From Takakia lepidozioides (Eukaryota; Streptophyta; Takakiopsida; Takakiales; Takakiaceae): DNA of 64,000 nucleotides. Shown here piece by piece: positions 59,301 to 64,000 of this stretch. Location of the stretch: positions 44,745,053 through 44,809,052 of the forward strand of contig CM060732.1 of assembly GCA_030704615.1 (NCBI GenBank), in the 5' to 3' direction. The notes under the pieces were generated by a model. The model was not told where the DNA came from. It saw only the letters and a program-made list of their open reading frames with translations, and did no database searches. Position 1 is the first letter of the stretch; each line of letters opens with the position of its first letter. A program made the translations under genes and the position numbers.

Positions 59301-61845
59301 AACTACAAAAAAGCGTCCACATGTATAGATTGTACTCATAAGACGTTGTTTGCCGTAGCCTTGTGGCCATTGACCCCGCGCCCAGTTTGAGCGGGAACAA
59401 AAGGGACAGAACCTACCTCTGTCAGGGGCTGGCGTTGGTAGTAAGACTTACCTTCAAGAGGGCCTGGGCTTTTGGCTCAGCCTTGAGACTTTCAAAGTTG
59501 GTAAACAGGGGTACAGGCACAATACCCTTAATAGATTTGAAGAGAGCGTCTCTTTGGTGAGAGAACCCCGGACAGTGTATCAGAAAATGAATACTGTCTT
59601 CAGATTGCCCACACAACGGGCAATTGCACTCTCCCTTTCCTCTCTGCTTCTGTTTGCTGTTCAAAGGTAGGCTTCCTGCCCTGAGTTTAAATTTCAGTCT
59701 AGTACCGAGAGTGGGTAGACCCTTGAGGTCATCCAAGATGTCCTCCCCCATGTATAGACTACCATTCAAACCAAAGTAGAAACGCACGAATTCCTTGAGC
59801 AAGAAAAACAGTTTTATAGTTTTAGTGTCAATCAGACACGAGCTCTATCTGTGTCTTTTTTAGCACAGACACTTTACCAAGTGCTTGACTTAAGATCCAT
59901 TTTTTCCTTCTTGATCCCAATGGTCAACTAACACTACAGTTGTACAGTGTGCACTTACCTCAGAAAGCTGTTGCAATTGTGGAACACTACTAGGGGTGAA
60001 GTTGAAAAGCCGATATGCCTTAAGGTACTCTTTGCACGCGTGAGTTGGGTAGAGATCTCTCAGAGTCCTCAACACATCACCCCATATGCGAGTCTCTCCT
60101 GCTGTATAGTGTACATCAGGAATTGGTTCACCCCTGCTAACCATGGCACACCCACCCAAATAACTTCACGAGAATAGATGGGAGTTACCAGATACATTTC
60201 CTAAAGCTCAACTATCACGAAAGAATATTGCATGTTCAGCACTGGAAGGCTACACTGAAACTCCAGAGGGTTCTAGTTTCATTGCAACTAACTTTCCTCA
60301 TGACTACCTAGTGTCATGTAAGCTCAAAAACCCCAGCAGTAGATTAATGAATACAGGTTCTAGATGATATCAATTGCCTATAAGCTCTAGGACATAAAAG
60401 AACAATACCAGTTAGGTGATGGGTGATCAACCACTCGCTAGCTGTGTCCCTGTACAGTGTTATCAGCCAAAACATATCACAGAAAGAAGAATTATATAAC
60501 TAGTAGACAACTTATAAGGAGCCAACAGTCATGTGCATAAAAGGCTCTTTAAGAGAGTAAGAGTCAGCTTATGTACATGGTGTGTGTCTTGGCCAAATCA
60601 ACGATGTATGCCCGTCGCCTTTTGTACTCAACATCGTGGTAACCCTGTGAAATGTGATACGCTGTCATAAGCAACTTAATAAAAGGCCCAGAAATGAAAT
60701 TTATGCTATTCCAAGAGGTTTTCCCTCCAGGTTTGGTACACTGACTACGTGTACTAATTATGCATAAGAATGCTGCATGTAGGAAACTACCTGGGTTCCA
60801 ATCTGATCATCTAGGAAAAATATCAATAAGTAGTCATAATTAATACATAAATGTACAGTTTAGCTTCGAAGCGCTCTACTTATGATCCCCTCATCCTCCA
60901 AGGAACATTGGCCTGGCCTACTCCTAATATACTGGTTGACAATGCAGCAAGCTCCATATCAACACAGCAGACTGCTAGGTCACATTTGAGTTTTTCTGGG
61001 CCCAGAGAAGTGAAATGTGGAAGAATCAGACAGCCAACCGGATGGTCTTCGGCCAGGTTGGCACCGAACCCCAGAATATGATCTCCATTAGAAATGTCAT
61101 GGATGGACCTTGGACTTTGAGGGAGCGTTGTACTAAAATCTTTACTAACGTCTGCAACGGTCGATGCTGCACAACATCAGGTGCCATGAAAATAATGTGT
61201 TAGCACCTTCAGACCAGATCAATCCATGTTCATCGAAATAGAGGTCAATTTAAACTTTCCGCAACCCTCCTGGTCCCAGTAGGCAAACAGGGGATTCCTT
61301 CCATGCTTCAACCACTTAAACTAATTCACGCTTCAAGTAAGAAGCGCGGCCAAAGATATATCTTCTAGCTGAAGTCAGGAGCATCAAAGCTTTGAAGTGA
61401 TCATGGTCTGGAAGGAGGAGGTGGAGTTACCATCTATATATAGCTTCGTTTCTGGCCATACCATTCTAATATACCAAACCGCGCAACTGTTACTAAGTCC
61501 CAAGTCTCACTAGGTCAGGACTGGGCCTTCTTGTTCTCATACAACAGTGGATGCATGATTTGCTACCAATGGACACCTGGAATTGACATTCTCTCTGTTT
61601 TCATCAAAGGATAACGGCTGAAACAAAAAACACATACCATGTACAGGTGTAAGCCCCCATTCTCCTCCTTGTGTGCTGCGTGACCTTCCACCACCTTCAA
61701 TCCTTTGCGATGGACCATGAACCAATAAATGGCGTCCTCTAGTCACTTGGACATTCAAATTTGATGCAAATATCTCTGGTTGTAGTGGTGCAGCCCGGAA
61801 CTTTGAAGAAGACCACCTTACGACATTTGAAGAACCGCAGATCAT
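47398..61845 (-). CDS. PAH: Phenylalanine 4-hydroxylase (aromatic amino acid hydroxylase), plastid type
   Basis: Five exons on the minus strand (61845-61638, 61166-61039, 60644-60577, 60133-59959, 47952-47398) have GT-AG borders and agreeing phases, giving 377 residues. Residues 1-70 are Ser/Arg-rich like a transit peptide. Then come PRSIHDISNGDHILGFGANL and AEDHPGYHDVEYKRRR across exons 2-3. Exon 4 has IWGDVLRTLRDLYPTHACKE. The last exon holds WTIRPVAGLLHPRDFL and YTPEPDIYHEILGHLPML. The iron ligands His246, His251 and Glu291 keep the 5/40-residue spacing of mammalian PAH (285/290/330). The mammalian N-terminal ACT domain is absent. The enzyme converts Phe to Tyr. Non-flowering plants have a chloroplast form reported to use a folate cofactor instead of tetrahydropterin. 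Intron 4 (47953-59958) is 12.0 kb and filled with transposons. The exon-2 acceptor at 61167 has a phase-equivalent alternative ~18 bases downstream. Confidence 0.95.
48825..49430 (+). pseudogene. Myb/SANT-like (trihelix) protein of the Harbinger type, one in-frame stop
   Basis: An ATG at 48825 opens a frame with KRPRQTNWSESEMHWLAVAK, then VKWEKVVRFLESHGVRGRD and CTNKWNMIAKLYRDIRG, a Trp-spaced Myb/SANT-like fold. A TAG at 49209-49211 interrupts it, and the same frame then continues WGMDGKERVALGLPKAFTKE to a stop at 49430. Harbinger elements encode such a Myb-like protein that helps bring the transposase to DNA. Position near the left terminal repeat fits. The single stop suggests recent loss. 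Confidence 0.75.
49463..50122 (-). pseudogene. Two captured exons of poly(ADP-ribose) polymerase (PARP)
   Basis: The minus strand from about 50,122 encodes EMLEAFRDIEIASELI, then DPLDANYKKLQCDIVHLPHD and ELVNKYLMRTHAPTH, the end of the PARP regulatory domain and start of the catalytic domain. A second block (49573-49463) encodes EWALELEDVYAVDREGEL, then LKIRTLLWHG ending at GTAATTTC. They match consecutive exons of plant PARP, but the phases at their junction disagree by one base. The next exons (SRLTNF and onward) are absent. Both lie inside the Harbinger-like element, opposite to its Myb ORF. They probably result from transduplication of a host gene fragment. Confidence 0.82.
50733..50800 (+). 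repeat. tRNA-derived sequence
   Basis: TAGTGTAGTGGTAAGAATGG resembles a Pol III A box and GGGATCGAATCG a B box, about 35 bases apart. It is followed by T-rich then CT-rich sequence. It is probably the head of a SINE and not a functional tRNA, since acceptor stem pairing is poor. Confidence 0.5.
51281..53970 (+). mobile_element. LINE retrotransposon, complete ends but internally deleted
   Basis: A 12-bp duplication TCTCATCCTTAT flanks it (51269-51280 and 53971-53982). An apurinic-type endonuclease is readable (ATFNFSGLTNQRKQFEVG, GVGFFVRDFLF, VVLLGDFNARVGKG). The frame breaks near 52,040 and resumes at WARYYQLRKDINQL. The start of the reverse transcriptase (HLNGYKAGGPDGIVNELI, EEPGNYRGITL) is joined directly near 52,685 to the post-palm region (YFDLWGLEANVSKCAVVAF). 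The catalytic YADD-type segment is therefore missing. The C-terminus has a CCHC finger (CNCPLCGQTEDSIHFLIRCP). Its 3' end is TGAGTACAA with no long poly-A. It cannot move by itself. Confidence 0.9.
54339..55034 (+). CDS. Hypothetical 231-aa ORF inside the 4.75-kb transposon
   Basis: An intact frame contains VPFVKVDGKTIFKSTLVSQL, then NGNPTLSKDRLTRVRSASML and TWYLGRVQRMRKKINKRFVE. It ends shortly before the right subterminal repeats. It looks like the C-terminal part of a larger transposon-borne protein and not a host gene. I do not recognise a catalytic motif. The NGNPTLSKDRLTR phrase would be a good search handle. It may be the last exon of the transposase or of an accessory protein. Confidence 0.5.
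   Translation: MEDVLSQPLDDHAEEVVVQSELRHTLDAVIDEFEQEKDGSKAVVPFVKVDGKTIFKSTLVSQLNGNPTLSKDRLTRVRSASMLFCRENKPTTSNKATSLGLGSDCAVFFVDGETAIQTTNRKGRPGKTCRGATKGTWYLGRVQRMRKKINKRFVECRDSVDLLERPSHMEIGLAWYPKIRGGVYTYDLTDNMMVDLDSIIALACLKYNVKSNTYVLDANDRKVFDNFIKGK
55345..56797. other. Harbinger-element interior, nothing recognised
   Basis: Scattered short frames only. No HARBI1-like nuclease motif or further PARP exon was identified by eye. Confidence 0.4.
56806..57487. mobile_element. hAT-type non-autonomous element nested in the Harbinger-like element
   Basis: The ends CAGTGTTGGGCGATTCTCTG and CAGAGAACCGCCCAGCACTG are inverted copies (arms continue with GGTTTTGGGT / ACCCAAAACC). GTAGTAAC flanks both sides (56798-56805 and 57488-57495). 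The 682-bp body has repeated GGTTCT and GAGAACC words and no ORF. It is the same general type as the element at 17.2-18.1 kb but a different sequence family. Confidence 0.9.
57496..58561. other. Harbinger-element interior, nothing recognised
   Basis: A 129-codon minus-strand frame (58,290-57,901) and several short plus frames exist, but none shows a family signature. Confidence 0.4.
58562..58722 (-). other. Coding-like segment of unknown origin
   Basis: The minus strand reads ISTLYRGTYPQPLVVVRDGF, then FNPQWYDAFLNALGPGVVDV and ITATFLVLDQ without a stop, followed by GTTGGC, which could be a donor. Composition and hydrophobic pattern look like an exon. No family was recognised. It may be another captured gene piece in the Harbinger-like element, or part of its missing nuclease. 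Confidence 0.35.
59329..59748 (-). mobile_element. 5'-truncated copy of the LINE, with 9-bp target duplication
   Basis: On the minus strand it reads DILDDLKGLPTLGTRLKFKL and CNCPLCGQSEDSIHFLIHCP, nearly the same as the LINE at 51.3-54.0 kb. It ends at the same 3' base pattern GAGTACAAT. CATGTATAG flanks both sides (59320-59328 and 59749-59757). It lies in intron 4 of the phenylalanine hydroxylase gene, outside the Harbinger-like element. Confidence 0.92.
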
Positions 61846-62099
61846 AGAACCAGAGGAGATAAGATCTGATGTCCATGTAGAGGCCGTGAGAATACTGGAG
61901 CCTTCCTGTGTGCTTGTTCCTGCACCCCAACTCCATGGCTACCAGGCTTCCAATCGCAGCACTTCGTGGCTAACTGCCAGGTAGTGTGTGAGATTCAAAG
62001 TCTATAGGTGTGCCAAGGAGCTCGTATAATGATTCCCAAAGTCCTCCAAAAGGGAATCAGAAGGACAGAAGGGTAGAGAATAGAACCGAGTGAATAGTA

Positions 62100-64000
62100 C
62101 GATGAGCGGCGTCGTCGCCGCCAGACCTCGGCAAGGCCTGCAGCGCCGCCAAGTTGGTGGAGGTGTTGGCAGTAGCGACAGCGGTAGCAGCGCTAAGCGA
62201 ACAAGGGGACGCTGTGCAATAGTGGGCCCCACGCCCGTCAGGCGGCCTCAATCGGCTCGTCCCCCAGCTCATTCAGCCCCGACGCCGTACAGGCAGCCAA
62301 GCTCCAGCCCTCACCACAACCCCTTTAAGGCCTACTCCACCATCCCTTATAGTTCGCTCCCCAGAGCAACGAGAGGTGCTGAACACAGCTGCAACTGCTC
62401 CTGCTGGAAGACTTGCTCCTCTTGGAAGACCCCATCGCCAACGTACCCCTACCCTTAGCTCACATGTTCCTGATGCGCACCAGAGTCCAAGCTCCAGACA
62501 CCAAGTTCAAGAAGAGTCGTCCTCTTCACAACGGTCTTCTCCACCGATGATTCCTGGTTCTTCCATTGACGCCCCACCGCACAGGTACTTTCAGCTTACC
62601 ATCATTTTGTCACCCAACTCTCTGCTGTGGGCCTTTCAGTGCAACCTCGCAAGTGTGCGGTGTGGTCTCCGTCCGGTCTTCCTGCAGATTTTGTCCTCCC
62701 TGCTCACTTCATTGCTCCGCCCAATGGCATAAGAATCCTGGGAGTCCCTTTTGGCACCACCTAGTTCACAACGTCCTTATTGGAAGATGCACTCCACCAG
62801 GATGCAACCCACGCCGCTTTCCTTCCTAGGCTTGGAGATGTACAAGTAGCATATAGAATCTTGACCAAATGTTTCTTTCAGCGTCCCTCATATCTCTTGC
62901 GCACTGTTCTACCCAGCCCAGATTTCCTACACCTCTTATCTGGGTTTGATACTACCATGATGATTATCTTCGGGAAATTGTTAGGACCAGGAGCTCTGGA
63001 GGGTGCTCAGGGACTTTTGCCATGACAGCAAGCCACCCTGCGTGTCTCTTCCGGTGGTGTGGGTCTTTTGTCCACTGTCACTACCGCCCCGTCAGCTTTC
63101 CTCGGCAGTTGGGCGTTGGTGGCGCCAGCCCTCGCTTCATGATTTCTCTGTGACCATCGTCCTATCCTTATGGACGCCGTTGCACTTGTCGACAGTGGCA
63201 TTTTACCCTTCCAGCAGCATCTCCGCTTTGCACGAGATCTTCTTCCGGCACCGGTGCGAGCATGTCTACCACCATTTGAGCAGTTGGTTGCTCAAGGCCT
63301 CGACCATCTTCAGGAGTCCATTTCCGAGTGCGTGCACCGTCATTCCTTTTCCGGCATGCTCTCAAGTGCTTCTTTTGAGTTGCATGAGCCCGACTTCTAT
63401 CATGCGCAGGACCCGAAGCAGGGGCATGGTTGGCAGCACGACCCACTATCGCACCTTTTCGCCTCTCATCTCCTATTTTCACTACTGCGCTCCGCCTTCG
63501 ACTCGGTTTGCCTCATCCTTCGGCATTGGGCCTTCAGCGCTGCGTCTGTCTTCAGCCCATCGATGACCTTGCCATCCATCTCCTCCGTTGTCCATGTGGT
63601 GGTGAGCGCACTGCATCTCATGATATGGTTCGCGATGTGGTGGAATCTATTGCTCGAGATGCAGGGTATCATGTACTGCGTGAGCAACCACATCTACGAC
63701 CCACGCTCACGTCCCACTCTACACGCCGCCGTGTTGATATCGTCCTATCTAGAGATGGTTTGCGTACCCTAGCAGATGTCGTTCTCGCCGACTCCACTCG
63801 AGCGGATCTGCTATCTCGCGTAGCTACCACACCAGGCACGGCAGCCACTGTAGCAGCTTAGGCCAAGGAGCGCGACTACAGCGATCGTCACCCCACCGAC
63901 ACATTTCTTCCACTGGCGGTCGAGATATTTGGCTCATTGCACCGGCACTTCGACGATTTCTTGCGGACATGTGCACATCATGCAGCCAAGAGCGGGTCCA
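62100..64000 (+). mobile_element. Decayed LINE of a second family, cut by the window edge
   Basis: The 62.1-62.5 kb part is Pro/Ser/Arg-rich, like a LINE N-terminal region. From about 62.6 kb, with frame changes, it reads ALGLSVQPRKCAVWSPSGLP, then NGIRILGVPFGTT and LPRLGDVQVAYRILTKCFFQ. From 63.43 kb comes LRLRLGLPHPSALGLQRCVC and HLLRCPCGGERTASHDMVRD, then DIVLSRDGLRTLADVVLADS. This is the reverse transcriptase thumb plus the His/Cys-containing tail common in plant LINE proteins. The palm is missing between the two parts. It is not related to the LINE at 51-54 kb. Confidence 0.75.

Noticed and set aside
62090-62458. Independent Arg/Pro-rich protein gene next to phenylalanine hydroxylase
   Set aside because: It leads directly into LINE sequence and has the usual low-complexity character of a LINE N-terminus. 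No splice structure is seen.

Overview
The window is nuclear DNA from a non-flowering land plant (bryophyte, lycophyte or fern grade). The evidence is spliced plant genes with GT-AG introns, a moss/lycophyte-style PLS-DYW pentatricopeptide gene, and a plastid-type phenylalanine hydroxylase, a gene known in non-flowering plants but absent from angiosperms. I cannot name the species. There is no operon logic: genes lie on both strands, separated by transposon debris.

Left part (1-25 kb). A PPR-DYW editing-factor gene has an intact repeat array but a broken C-terminus. A bHLH gene of the ICE1/SCREAM type lies on the minus strand; I resolved four exons exactly, plus one in-frame intron and a probable extra 5' exon. 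About 7 kb follow with nothing recognisable. Then come a three-exon TPR protein gene, a hAT-type non-autonomous element with its 8-bp target duplication, and a complete ten-exon SEC63/ERdj2 gene (695 aa).

Middle (25-47 kb). A decayed SMC1 cohesin pseudogene lies on the minus strand. It is flanked by a full four-exon PPR gene (orthologue of Arabidopsis At2g30100) on one side and an inverted, broken partial copy of that PPR gene on the other. From 38.66 to 44.96 kb lies a large foldback structure. It has inverted termini, a ~118-bp satellite that reverses orientation, two solo LTRs in opposite orientation, a second palindrome, and captured PPR fragments.

Right part (47-64 kb). One five-exon phenylalanine hydroxylase gene (377 aa, minus strand, 61,845 to 47,398) contains a 12.0-kb intron. 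Inside it is a nest of elements: a 10.7-kb PIF/Harbinger-like element (perfect 15-bp TIR, TAA duplication) carrying a Myb-like ORF and two PARP exons. Within it sit a 4.75-kb DNA transposon (perfect 16-bp TIR, 8-bp duplication) and a hAT-type element (8-bp duplication). A LINE with a 12-bp duplication sits inside the 4.75-kb element. A second, 5'-truncated copy of the same LINE with a 9-bp duplication lies elsewhere in the intron. A different LINE runs off the right edge.

The exon chains, phases and target duplications were worked out by hand from the bases. Family names rest on recognised motifs, not on database searches.
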